From Hyalella azteca (taxonomy: Eukaryota > Arthropoda > Malacostraca > Amphipoda > Hyalellidae), in NCBI RefSeq assembly GCF_000764305.2, contig NW_025935207.1, forward strand, positions 22,162 to 86,161: a stretch of DNA of 64,000 bases. Direction: 5' to 3'. This document shows positions 33,918 through 45,659 of this stretch, piece by piece. A program made the translations under genes and the position numbers. The notes beneath the pieces are model-generated. The model was not told where the DNA came from, made no database searches, and was given only the letters and a program-made list of their open reading frames with translations. Numbering within the stretch: position 1 is the first letter of the stretch; each line of letters begins with the position of its first letter.

Positions 33918-34821
33918 GGATAAACGTGGTATATTCCGACATCGTGGGTAATTCCAACATTTCTCAATTTTTTCCTTTATATTAAGCTTAGTCTCAGTTC
34001 CATGCTTAGTTCCTTTGTCAATCATTGATGGTTGAAATAGTGACATCATACTATTGCGCGCCATACTATTGCCAAAACACTAGGTCTGGGCCGTCTGGTG
34101 GGAAAATGTTAAGATCCAAAGAGAGACAGTGCACGTCACCCAGTGAGAACATCAAAAAACGTGTCAAAGTTGATAGTTGACCTTGCTCTACCAAATGGAA
34201 ATGGTGATAAACTGTTTGTGTAGAAAGAATATTATGATTCGAGTTTTTTAAATAAGTCTGTGAATATATTAGGAATCCTTCAAGTATACTAGTATTTGCT
34301 GATTTCAAGTGGTAAACAAATTAATAGCTGATTAAGTTAAGCAACGGTTTTAGACACATAAAAACTAATTTCAACACAGCTTGTTCTGAGCTGTGTCCAA
34401 AAAATAAAATTTCTTAATTAAAAGCTTAATAGCTCTTAATTAAAAAATTAAAATTTTTTAATTAAGCTTGTTCTGAGCTGTGTCGTATTCTGATACAGCT
34501 CACACAGGGCATCGGAATTCCGAAACAGGGTGCCCTAATTACAAATTAATAGAGTTTGAAGCGTTGCCGGAATTAGTCTCCCAATATGCCACATTTAGTC
34601 GCACACAGTGTCGGAATTCAGGGAATTTGTAGGTTTGAATTCTAAAGGCTTTTAAATAAATTTGGCAACAGTTTGTGACGTTTCATTGTTGCTGGCACGT
34701 AGTGTGGTGTTTTGAGAGTGACGTAAAGCAGTCAGAACTCAAGTTGCGCACACGGTGATATTTTTATAGCCATTCATTTTTTGCTACGTCTTTAATGTGT
34801 CAGAATATACCACATTTACCC
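33918..34821. mobile_element. TA-flanked TIR transposon, 0.9 kb, non-autonomous
   Basis: The left end GGATAAACGTGGTATATTCCGA and the right end, read inverted, GGGTAAATGTGGTATATTCTGA agree over about 25 bases with few differences. Both ends are flanked by TA (33916-33917 and 34822-34823), a target choice typical of Tc1/mariner-like elements. No transposase frame is present. The right end also occurs alone at 9005-9150. Confidence 0.75.
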
Positions 34822-34985
34822 TATATATTTATTCTGTAAACTGTCTAAATATCAATAACCTGCATGAACTACAAGTTCTGAATTATAGATTTCATTTTTT
34901 AAAGCCAAAACAGTAAAACTTGTTTAAAAGTTTTACTTGGGAGTTGGGGGAACTCAATAGACCATACGGACCCACCTGCGGACTC

Positions 34986-36100
34986 GCGCAACTGGGACAC
35001 TCATAATTCCTTAAATACTTAACGGATCTGTATGAATTTTGGAATGTGAGTACGGTATTAATTATCGATACACTGCCGCAGGAATTATTACAGATTTTTA
35101 CATGACTTATTTTTTAATTAAAACCAATAAACGTATTTTTTAAGCAACTGGGACACTCCTAATTCCTTCAATACTTAACGGATCTGTATTAACTTTGGAA
35201 TGTGAGTATTAATTATCGATACGCTGCCACAGGAATTATTAGATTTTACATGAATTGTTTTTTAATTAAAACCAATAAACATATTTTTTAAGCAACTGGG
35301 ACACTCATAATTCCTTCAATACTTAACGGATCTGTATGAATTTTGGAATGTGAGTATTAAATTTGTATGAATTTTGGAATGTGAGTATTAATTATTTATA
35401 TGCTGCCGCAGGAATTATTATAGATTTTTACATGAATTATTTTTTAATTAAAACCCATAAACGTATTTTTTAAGCAACTGGGACACTCATAATTCCTTCA
35501 ATACATAACGGATCTGTATGAATTTTGGAATGTGAGTATTAATTATTGATATGCTGCCGCATGAATTATTATAGATTTTTACATGAATTATTTTTTAATT
35601 AAAACCCATAAACGTATTTTTTAAGCAACTGGGACACTCATAATTCCTTCAATCATAGTGGCAAACCAGAGATTTTTTAGAATCAGTTCATTTTTAATTT
35701 CCTCATCCACTCAATATCTAAACCAATTCCTTATGTATGATAATGCTGGTATCCAAGATACTTTCCTGGTCTACTTATAGGACTCAAAAATGAACTTGAT
35801 GAAGAGTCTAAAAAAATTGCTGCTTTGCCACTATGCCTTCAATACATAACGGATCTGTATGAATTTTGGAATGTGAGTATTAATTATTGATATGCTGCCG
35901 CATGAATTATTACAGATTTTTAAATGTTTTATTTTTTAATTAAAACCAATAAACGTTTTTTTTTAAGCAACTGGGACACACATAATTCCTTCAATACTCA
36001 ACGGATCTGCATCATCTGCTCAAATTTTGGAATGTGAGTATTAATGATCAATACGTACGCTGTCGCAGGAATTATTACAGATTTTTACATGACTTATCAT
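34986..36100. repeat. About 150-180 bp satellite (GCAACTGGGACACTCATAATT)
   Basis: Units start near 34987, 35145, 35294, 35476 and 35627, and again near 35967 after an insertion and a partial unit. Each holds AACTGGGACACTCATAATTC, ACGGATCTGTATGAATTTTG, TGCTGCCGCAGGAATTATTA and AATTAAAACCAATAAACGT. The block is interrupted by a MITE (35654-35835). A unit in inverted orientation follows at 36131-36250. Confidence 0.92.
35654..35835. mobile_element. Intact hAT-like MITE with 8-bp target duplication
   Basis: The 182-bp element begins CATAGTGGCAAACCAGAGA and ends CTGCTTTGCCACTATG. The first and last 12 bases are perfect inverse repeats (CATAGTGGCAAA), with weaker pairing to about 31 bases. CCTTCAAT stands directly on both sides (35646-35653 and 35836-35843) and occurs once in uninterrupted satellite units, so it is the duplicated target. 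An 8-bp duplication with short termini points to the hAT superfamily. A degenerate relative is at 914-1104. Confidence 0.9.
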
Positions 36101-36130
36101 TAGGTTAGGTTAGATTAAGTTAGGTTAGGA
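36100..36130. repeat. Short TTAGGT-like run
   Basis: TTAGGTTAGGTTAGATTAAG followed by TTAGGTTAGG lies between direct and inverted satellite units. It resembles the arthropod TTAGG telomere motif but is too short and impure to be a telomere. Confidence 0.7.
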
Positions 36131-36250
36131 ATTAATTCATGCAAAAATTTTTAATGATTCCTACGGCAGCGTATCGATAATTAATACCTACTCACATTCC
36201 AAAATTCATACAGACCCGTTAAGATGTATTTAAGAAATTATTTATGAGTG

Positions 36251-37281
36251 TCACAGATGCGCGAATCTGCAGGCGGGTCCGTAGAATTGTCGATCAAGTG
36301 TTGGGGGAATGTTATTATGTTAGGCTATCCTACCTGAAAACTCTTACTTTACATTTAGCTTTTACAATGAAAGTTAAAGGTTAAAAGTTGTGCTATAGGC
36401 CTACCTATACTATTATAGTAGGTATACCTAGTATAGAGATTTATGCCTATTTGTCAAAAAAGTTACCTACCCAAAACAATACAATTTTAGTATAAAGTTC
36501 ATAATTTTTACTCTGGACTCAGTTGACTGTTATCAGCCTCAGCCTGAGCCTCAGGGACCAGGGTCATAGCCTAGACTCATTATTATTCTCATAGAATCAG
36601 ACATAGCCATTAGCCACATAGGTCATTGAAATCGGCACTCAAGTCAAAGGAATCTTCACTCATGGGACAGCAACAGCCATAGATGGTTGCAGTCTTACTG
36701 TCTCTGGGTCACACAGTGACTGACAGTCCCTATTCTAACTTCGAAGAAGATATCAAAGAGATTTCTATGCACGTTTGTAATTGTACTTGTACGAGATTGA
36801 CATCTTAAGATTTGAAAGTTATTTGTTCATCTCAACCCATTTAACTCACAAATGTCAGAAAAACTTTCGAGTTTTTGAAATAGTTCATTAACTGTAAATT
36901 GCGAGTTGTTGACACCTCCCAACTACTCAGGATAACTCAGCGTCTCTAAGTCATAGATCCCGAACCCGAGATAACAAATTTCAACGGCGATTTTCTAAAA
37001 AGTTATAAGTCATGTCTTGTCTGAAACTGTGACTTCAGATAAGAAATGTTCTAATGGTCTGTTTAGATAAAATTTTATACCAAATCAATATCGCTGATTA
37101 AAAGGAATTAAGTAACATACTGCAGTATGCAACCATAGAGCATTTTCACTCTAACTATATTTTGATTCGGATTCGAGCACAACGTTCCGCGCTGAAGGAA
37201 CATCCCTAATTCAGTGTTACTAATACTATCGGTTTGTTGACTGTTGTTGCCGGTAGTAGTGGACATCGTAATAAATTAAAC
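36251..37281. other. MRPL1: MRPL1 upstream region
   Basis: No gene is seen. It should hold the MRPL1 promoter and 5' UTR; the last 80 bases (AACGTTCCGCGCTGAAGGAAC and following) are less AT-rich than the surroundings. No core promoter element could be placed. CAGGCGGGTCCGT at 36257 is a repeat shared with 9970. Confidence 0.45.
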
Positions 37282-40200
37282 ATGAATATATCTACTCGTT
37301 TTCTGAATTTGCTTCCGCGAAATGCTTTTTCATCGTCTCTGTGTAATCTGAATACTTTACAGCCTATAATCCGTTCACCAATTTGTTTTTCACAGGTAAG
37401 ACCATACGCAGGAAACCGTTTGTCGTAGTGTTAGTGCCTTATACTCTTAGTCCAATCGCGCTTTCAAAAGGTCCTTGAACCACATTCTTCATTCAATACA
37501 AACAAATGAAACAATGTTGCCATTTTTCCTTCTCTGTTCTCTCCATTGTCTATTATCCTCTCCATTAAGTAAAGTTGATTTCAAATTGAGTATCATAAAC
37601 TGACAAATATGAGAACAAAATAATTACTTATACCTAGTGTTCATAACTTTGGAGCCACAAGATTTTACACCTACTGAAGTCTGAAATTAGGTACCGGTAT
37701 ATGATATTAGAGCCGCAATATTTCAGAAAAAATAGGACTTTTCCAATCCTGTCACTGTCACAGGGTGTCTGACTGACAGATTGCAGCCTGTGTTACTTAC
37801 TGTACAGGGCTGGAAAAGTCCTATTTTTTCTGAAATATTGAGGTATTCTGCTTCTGAAATATCATATAGTAATTTCAGTAGGTATAAAATCTCCTGGCTC
37901 CAACATTATAAATTTTTGTTTGATTGAAAAAAAATGCAGTTTGCACTTTGCAAACATGTCATTTCATAAAATTTTCCACTTCCACAATCTACATTAATTT
38001 ACCATTTCCTGATTCCCATTAATTTGATTAAAATATCCTGCAGTCTTGTAGAAAGTAATCATTGTAATGTAAACAAGTCAACCTAAATGTTTTGTTGAAA
38101 ATCACGCATAGTTGTAGTCAAGCCAGATTGCATTAACTGTGATTAACACATGTTCAGCTATTAGCTTACAATAAAGGCAAATATTATTGTTGCCTTTTGA
38201 CTGTTTTAGGGTAAAATTAGAGATTTAGAATAACACTTGTATGGATTTTAAAGTAAATTCATGCCTCATAAATGGCTTTTCATGGCATGATGGCTGAGAT
38301 ATGGAATTCACAGCTTGAAAAAATGGAATCATGGCTGGCAAATCCATAAAACCATGGCTTGAAAAATTCAGTCACAGCTTGCCAAGTAGATATATTTCAT
38401 GCCTGGTGTCTGACTGTCCTAGGACTGAGAAGAGAATAAATGTTTCTTAAAAATAAATTTAGTTGCATAACTTTCAGTGGAGTCTAAAATTTTCATATGT
38501 ACAGGTACTTGAATAATTTTATGGATGCATTTTAACTATGCTGCTGATATGATATGATTATGATATCCAATATCAAGTTGCCAGTACCACATATGACTTA
38601 CCAGTGGTAAGTTGATTCTTTCTTCTTTGCAAAATATCAGCTAAACATAGAACTGAAAAGGAAATTCTATCATCACAGCCTCTTAGCCTGCTACTCTGCA
38701 GCAGTCAGGCTGGAATTCTAGAATAGTGCATGAAGCTTGTCATTTTTGGATGGATGCTGGATATATATATACATGTTCATCTCCAGACTGTGATTGATTA
38801 TGTAGTTATCCACTTACACTCTACCATTCACTCACTGTTATTATAGAGGCTGGAATTCTAGAGGAGTATTAAATTAACCAATAACCAGTACGCATAGCAT
38901 ATTGAACCCATCCAATAATAGTCTGGAGAGGATGACATTCAAGAGTGGGAAACATTTAACTTTAGGGCAATGACTAGAGCTTTCCTGTGGCCTTGCCATT
39001 TCTGGAACTACAAAGTTTCCTCCAGATGAATTACCTCCTATCTAATTCTTAACAAAAGAGCACAATCGGGCTGCAAGGTTCCAATTGTATTAAAAATTAG
39101 TCCTTTTTGGAGCTATGAGATTTCAGAAACAAATAGGAAAATTCCAATCCTTATGACACTGACATTACAATCCCAGCAATCAATCAGATTGGAGTGGATG
39201 ACATCACCACCAATCACAGTCTGGAGATGGTTTTGCATTTGCCCAAAAATGTCAGAAGCTTTATGTGCTGGTTTTGCATTTGCCCAAAAATGTCAGAAGC
39301 TTTATGTGCTATCATAAAATTCCAGCCTGTGGGATGGTGGGATTGTGATGTCATCCTTTTTAGAGGAATTCTAGAGGAGTATTAAATTAACCAATAACCA
39401 GTACACAATACACATAGCATATTGAACCCATCCAATAATAGTCTGGAGAGGATGACATTGAAGTGTGGGAACATTTACCTTTAGGGCCATGACTAGAGCT
39501 TTCCCGTGGCCCCACCATTTCTGGAACTACAAAGTTTCCTCCAGATGAATTACCTCCTATCTAATTGTTAACAAAAGAGCACAATCGGGCTGCAAGGTTC
39601 CAATTGTATTAAAAATTAGTCCTTTTTGGAGCTATGAGATTTCAGAAACAAGTAGGAAAATTCCAATCCTTATGACATTGACATCACAATCCCAGCAACC
39701 AATCACAGTGTGGAGTGGATGACATCACAATCCCAGCAATCAATCAGGTTGGAGTGGATGACATCACCACCAATCACAGTCTGGAGATGGTTTTGCATTT
39801 GCCCAAAAATGTCAGAAGCTTTATGTGCTATCATAAAATTCCAGCCTGTGGGATGGTGGGATTGTGATGTCATCCTTTATAGACTTTGATTGATTGTGAT
39901 ATTTTGATGTCATCCTCTCTGAATTTCATTAGTTTTGACTAATATGCTATGTGTACTGGTTAATTTAATACCACTATGGAATTCCAGCCTGCTGAAGGGT
40001 GCAGCTACTACACTCAACTTGCAATATTTCCATGCCAGATAATAACTTAAGCCTTTTTGAGTAGGCTAGATTATAGAAAACTGTGGCTCAGTTTTGTTAA
40101 CGAAATTTTTGTTTCTTTTAAAGATTGGCAACATAAAGGTTGTGGAAAAGTTAGTTTCATTGACATTCACATCAAAATTTTAGATGAAGTACAATATATG

Positions 40201-43200
40201 CACTTGTTCTTATATTACCATACCACACCTGAATATTTTGAATAGTCTTAGTCTGAGACTCTATTCCAAACATAATAGTATACTAAACCTGTATTTATTA
40301 GAATTTAGAAAATTCACTGATGTTGAGTTTTTCCACTACAACTTCAGGCTGTTTCAACTCTATATACTTGAATATATGCCGGTACTTAACTAAATATGAC
40401 ACTTACTTGAAACTGTAGCTTCTGCCATTATTATGTCTCATACCAGTAAAGGTTTGAATAGAAGATTTCTGAGTCAAATGGTGACTATTCAGAGATTTCA
40501 GCTTTTCTGTTACAAGATGCCATCTTTCATACTGATGCCTTTTTGAAATCCACACTGAAAATGTAAATAATAATTTATTTCTAAGACAGCATTAGATTTA
40601 TATGTTTTTAATTTTAGGTTCTCTGGGAAGATAAATGGCTTTCACCTCATCACAGAAGCTTCCATTTAAATGCATTAAATGCTGCTGCCAGGAAAGGTAC
40701 TCGTGCCAGAAGAGAAGCCATCAAAAAGGCCAACAAGAAGAAAAAAATTGAACAAGAAGTTAAAACTGGTTGGATACCATTTTCTGAAAGAAAGAAGTTG
40801 TGAGTATGGAAGTAACTAAATGTGATCTTATGAGAATTTTGTAGTATGGAGCATATTTTTGTTATTATGGCTCATTCAACTATTACTTCATTATGGAAGC
40901 TGCCAGTCTCCTGTTCTTGTTTATTCCCTAATGTGCCTTTCAAAACCCCAGAATTCACTAATTAATAAGTAGCAACATAGAAATACTCTTTTTGTTTTAA
41001 CAAGCAATGTTCATTTAAAATTAGAAATTTACTTAACACAACATAAAATGAATTCATTTTTTGCAGAAATGCTGCATCTACGGAACCTCCTAATTACACG
41101 TGGAGGAATTGGCCACCGGCTGATGATGTCTACGTGGCAAGATACTTCAGGTGGCCTGTAAGAGATTTTCATTATTGCAGAAAATTTTTTATGTCATGTA
41201 TAATGGAATGAATAATTGCAAGTTGTAGTAGTTCATGTATTTATTTTTTATTTAACTTGAATAAATGGTCAAGATTGTTGGCTGAGATATAGGTATAGAA
41301 ATGATGGTGTTGATGGTTGCTAAGAATATCTTTTCTGAGATTGTGTCATATGGAATCAGCAAAATTTTATGGACTCGTTAGGTTTATACTTTGTAATTAA
41401 ATTAGGATTAATTTTCTATTATGAAGCCAGTCTATTCTTCTTAAAATGAATGTGGGATTGGATGTAGGATGGGATTTAGGTATATAGTTAAGAACCAAAA
41501 TTAAACCTAAACATAATAACTTTTGCTACATCACTGCTTATTGAACAGTACATAAAGATCATAGTGCACATATATATATATCACATCACTTTGAGTATGC
41601 TTTTCCTTATAGACTCAGCTATCATACACCTGCACCCACCTCATTCGCACACACATCTATGGATGTTAGGAGAGAAGGTTTGCAATCTTAATGGATATAT
41701 TCTTGATTGCTCACTAATGGGAACATCTGAAACTCTCAACTATGGTACATTGAACTAGGCAAAATAAATAATACGTATGTATAATATAAATGGTGTTCAA
41801 AAATTAAGTTTCTTCAACATTGAGGTTTTAAAACTCAACATTGAGGTTAAAATTGGGTCTCTGTAACCCTTGCTTTCTATGGGTAGATTTTTAGTGATAA
41901 TCCCCCAATAATTTCCTTGTACTAAGTCAACAATCAAGGATGTGCCAGTTTATTGCCCTAGATAAAGTGTAAAAATGTTTCAATTCTCAAGTCAGGTGAT
42001 GTCTTGGCTATTGCTGAAGTGAGAATGTAAAGTAGCAGGACTAGTGCAGAATTATACTCAGACTAGGGGAGCATATGTCATTAGCCTAATGACATCAACA
42101 TAAATATGCAACACTAAAAGCATTTCCAAACAACTCAATCTTATGTAGCAATAAAGCTACTTGGCCATTGCTAGGGCAAGTTCCAGGATTACTGTCAGGT
42201 ACGGTAGTGAAAGGCAATCAAGTTTAAATGTTCATGATGAATGCACTAAAGAATAAGAAAAATGCAGTTGAAGAAATTTAATGGAGTAATAAATTTTTTC
42301 TAGGAGCATTCAGTGTCAGAAGCTGTTACTAAGCTGCGTGAGATTCACCAGCCAACTATCTACAACTACCCTGATGCTCCTGTCTTCCTCACTATGGACG
42401 TCTCACTCGCCACTGACAAAGCGGTAGGGGGTAACTTCTATTAGGAGTGACATTATGTTTCAACTTGTTTAAATTTGATCTATCTTTATATGTCAATTGA
42501 GGTAAAAGAAATTGTAAGATAATAACAGCACTTTGTTTGCAAGAGTATGGAGCTATATTTGGCTATGAATTTGCCACCTTATTTCAGGATAAATTTTGTT
42601 ATAGTAATATTCACTGACAATTTATTCATGTTAGCGCTCCGAGAATGAACATGTTCAAGAGCAGACTAGATGAAGCTATGGAAAAATATTTGTTCAGACT
42701 TGAAATGCCTAGCACCATATCGAACTCGGTGGAAGTCTAGTAGCTATTTCAAACTATGGTCAGTCTTGAGAAGATCCGGTCATATGACTCAATTTTTGAT
42801 CTTCTGTGAACAAGTTATGAACAAGAATCGGCGACAGGCCACATCAGGCCTACGTTACTCTTCAGCACCGACATCACTATGTTATGTTATATGCTCTCTT
42901 TGGATCACTCAAGTAGAAGTTTCACACTGAACCAGTACATACATTTGTTATTTAGATGGATGTGAATGGTTCTATTAATCAATTACAGATCAATTTCATT
43001 CCACCTGATTATTTTTCTACAAGCTTACGACTCCACTTATTATGTATGAATCATTTCGAATTGAAATGTTATTTCAGACATTGTTCCTTGTTGCCTAGTT
43101 TCATGCAGAAAAGTTTACCCACCTCAATTCCTAATTTACTTCTATTAAATTCATATTCTTATTTGTTTGACTCTTTCTAATAAAATTATTATTTAAAGAA

Positions 43201-45515
43201 ACGTTTCTTGACGGATGTGAGTGGCGTAGTGCTGCTACCTCATGCCTACGACGCGGGCCAGAGCCGCAGCGTTGCGGTGCTCACAGATGACCATGAGACT
43301 CGTACCAAGGCGCAGGAGATGGGCGTCCAGCTCGTCTGTGGCAAGGAGATCGTCAAGCTTGTGCTGGTGAATTGCACTTGATACCCTCTTATTGATGTTC
43401 TTTTTTATAATGAACAGAACATGTATATTTATTGAGGATATCGTCAAGCTTGTGCTGGTGAATTAGACTTGATTTCTTCTTTTTAGATGCAGTTTTGTAT
43501 CATGAACAGGACATGTATATTTGTTAAGGAGATCGTCAAGCTTGTGCTGGTAAATTTGACTTGATTCCATCTTTTTGATAGGTTTTAATTCTGAAGGGAA
43601 CATGTATATTTGTTTATGAGATCGTCAAGTTTGTGCTGGTGAATTGGACTTGATTTCCTCTTTTTGATGTTTTCTTTTATTCTGAAGAGAACGTGTATAT
43701 TTGTTGAGGAGATCGTCAAGTTTGTACTGGTGAATTGGACTTTATTTCCTCTTTTTGATGTTATTTATTATGAAGAGCACATGTACCTATATTTGTTGAT
43801 AATAATTGTTTGACATGACGCACAGGGTGGAGAAGTAGACCTGCTGGCGTACGATTACATCGTTTCCAGCCTAGACATCCTTCCTGAACTCGTTCCTATC
43901 AGGGGGATACTGAAGAAAAAGTTCCCAAACCCTTCTAATGGTGAGTAATTCTTATCATTTACAGTTGTCTTCAATCATAATAATCAATGTTGATTTATTG
44001 TAAAATTAAATCAGTGCCCAAAATTAACATTTTTTCTATTTATCATCTTCTATAATTGACATAATACCCATGTGCAAACATGATATTGCGATTTTAATCC
44101 AATTGTTGAGACATTTATTTGACATTTTTGTCTATTTAGGTAAAGTACATGGCCTTTGTAAAACTTATGCCTGTAGTGCAGAGTATTATTATAGGCTTAT
44201 TGTGCATTGCAGGCACCTCTGTGGTGAACGTCGCCGACACCGCATTTCGGTTTCTCACAGGCGTTCAGTACGAGTGCGCCGTGGATACCGTACTAAAAGC
44301 CTATGGATCTATTACCGTAGCTTTTGGCGCGGTAAGTCTATGTTGTTTGAAATAGACTTGGTCAGCAACCAAATCTAACGGTAGTTTGATACATCTAATT
44401 ATATTATTTGGTGCTTTGGTATTAGAAATTATCTCCCCTTCCCCTGTTCATTCAGTGGTGCTTTATTAAAAATCCGATTCTGATGTTTTATATACTAGAT
44501 TTTTTATCGTGGCTTCGGGTACCAATATCATAATATTTTATGTGTGCCTCAGACTTTGTTCGCATATACTTGATATCACAAAAGACAAGTTAAGTTAATA
44601 AAATTCTATTTTGAACAAGCTGTCGATGGAAGACGAACATCTGACGGCGAACGCGCAGGCTTTACTGACTGACATCGAGAGCCATCGCATCGGCCGCAAG
44701 TCTGCGGACCTCATCACCAGGGTGAGAACCTCCCACTAATACTGGTAGTCCTGGTGGATTTGTCTTGGTTATTTCCAATTTATTAGGAAGTTTATTAGGA
44801 ATTTTGGGAGTATGGGTTACAGTACTAAATTTATGCAGTTTGTGGTCAAAGTTTCTTTCGCCATCGTTTAATTAATTACTTGTTTAATTTTATATCAGTG
44901 CTAAAACGGCACTCCCTTCTCTGGTGGCATCGAAATTAATTAAAATTTACACATTTTCATCGAATGTATAAGTTGCTTATTCCTCCCAGACAATGAGCGT
45001 GGCACATCGCTCAAGGAGAGACTTATCCTTAATATTTTGATAAATGTTATTATTACAAAATAAAATTTATTTTAACACTTGATGATAATTGCTGGTTCAG
45101 TTATTTTTTTATAATATTTGATGCAATAATGTGCGCGTTTAAATATTAGAGCCTAACTATTTTGATATATTAAATCTATATCCGGAAAAGAATCTGTGGA
45201 TGTCCTCTAGCAGTTGTGTTTCGGAATAACCTCGCAAGGTAGCAAATGATGAACTTGGGTTCATTGTGACGAGATTTTTAAACGTTTCCTCCAATGTTAT
45301 ATTGAAATAGTATTTTTTGAAATTATTAGCAATAACTCTATTTGAACTTTTGCCCTCGTACGCCACAGGTGTACGTTAAATGCAACACAACCAGCGAACG
45401 ACTGGTGCTGGATCATAAAGCCTACATTCCCAAAGACCTCGGCTACGCGCCCGCCAAGAAGACGAAGCAGCAAGAAACAACTGAGGAACCGCAACAAGAA
45501 GCGGTCGCGAATTAG
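37282..45515 (+). CDS. MRPL1: Large ribosomal subunit protein uL1m, mitochondrial (MRPL1)
   Basis: This is a protein of the mitochondrial large ribosomal subunit; uL1 forms the mobile stalk that guides deacylated tRNA from the E site. Exons: 37282-37395, 40618-40799, 41067-41157, 42304-42423, 43199-43366, 43826-43940, 44213-44331, 44620-44721 and 45369-45515. All phases agree, giving 385 residues (human about 325). The first exon (MNISTRFLNLLPRNAFSSSL) is a basic, serine-rich mitochondrial presequence, followed by a lysine-rich stretch (REAIKKANKKKKIEQEVKTG). The uL1 core includes VSEAVTKLREIHQPTIYNYP, VSGVVLLPHAYDAGQSRSVA, YDYIVSSLDILPELVPIRGI, LKKKFPNPSNGTSVVNV, ITVAFGALSMEDEHLTANAQ and ALLTDIESHRIGRKSADLIT. 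The first ATG (37282) gives the presequence. Tail EEPQQEAVAN then stop; candidate poly(A) signals are at 45572 and 45634. Confidence 0.95.
37649..37903. mobile_element. Foldback element in MRPL1 intron 1
   Basis: The two ends are inverted: TTGGAGCCACAAGATTTTAC at the left, and the right end read inverted is TTGGAGCCAGGAGATTTTAT. Inner arms also pair (CAGAAAAAATAGGACTTTTC with its inverse near 37812-37845). A clear target duplication was not found. Confidence 0.75.
37912..38408. repeat. Dispersed repeat, second copy of 4395-4870
   Basis: Collinear match to the block upstream of PDHA1, in the same orientation. It follows the foldback almost directly. No coding frame. Confidence 0.7.
38841..39960. 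repeat. About 520-bp tandem duplication in MRPL1 intron 1
   Basis: Two near-identical units (38841-39362 and 39363-39960) share GAATTCTAGAGGAGTATTAA, CATAGCATATTGAACCCATC, ATTACCTCCTATCTAATT and ATGGTTTTGCATTTGCCC. Within unit 1 a 51-bp stretch (TGGTTTTGCATTTGCCCAAA to TTATGTGC) is itself doubled at about 39229-39310; unit 2 has a single copy of that stretch but a doubled GGAGTGGATGACATCAC segment near 39710-39765. Confidence 0.88.
42600..42905 (+). mobile_element. 3' end of a LINE-like retrotransposon in MRPL1 intron 4
   Basis: A short frame reads APRMNMFKSRLDEAMEKYLF, which resembles the C-terminal tail of CR1/RTE-like reverse transcriptase proteins (the FKxRLD pattern). It is followed by about 180 bp that recur at 63397-63595, where the end is a TGTTA-type tail (CACTATGTTATGTTA). 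The body is missing, as in 5'-truncated LINE copies. Confidence 0.6.
43346..43800 (+). repeat. MRPL1: About 91-nt tandem repeat of an MRPL1 exon end and donor
   Basis: The exon ending GGAGATCGTCAAGCTTGTGC then TG|GTGAATT (donor at 43367) is followed by four more diverged copies of exon end plus donor plus about 70 intron bases, near 43437, 43529, 43619 and 43711. Several copies keep CTGGTGAATT, so alternative donors exist. In-frame stops occur soon after the first donor, so only the first yields a normal protein. Confidence 0.9.
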
Positions 45516-45533
45516 ATTGTTTTGAGTACTGAA

Positions 45534-45657
45534 AGATCACAACCGTATTCTGGGAAGATATTTTTTTAACGAATAAAGCGTGAAAGAATTTCGTGAGATC
45601 ACTTCCGTATTCTGGAAAGATATTTGTTTAACGAATAAAGCGTGAAAGAATTTCGTA
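45534..45657 (+). repeat. MRPL1: 62-bp tandem duplication of the MRPL1 poly(A) region
   Basis: Two near-identical units, each containing TTTAACGAATAAAGCGTG, start just past the stop codon. Each brings an AATAAA (45572-45577 and 45634-45639), so the gene has two candidate poly(A) signals 62 nt apart. Confidence 0.88.
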
Positions 45658-45659
45658 AT

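Noticed and set aside
36100..36130. Telomere
   Set aside because: Only about five impure TTAGGT units, embedded between satellite units.
44070..44378. 102-codon frame overlapping an MRPL1 exon
   Set aside because: Shadow of the exon 44213-44331, whose correct frame reads GTSVVNVADTAFRFLTG.
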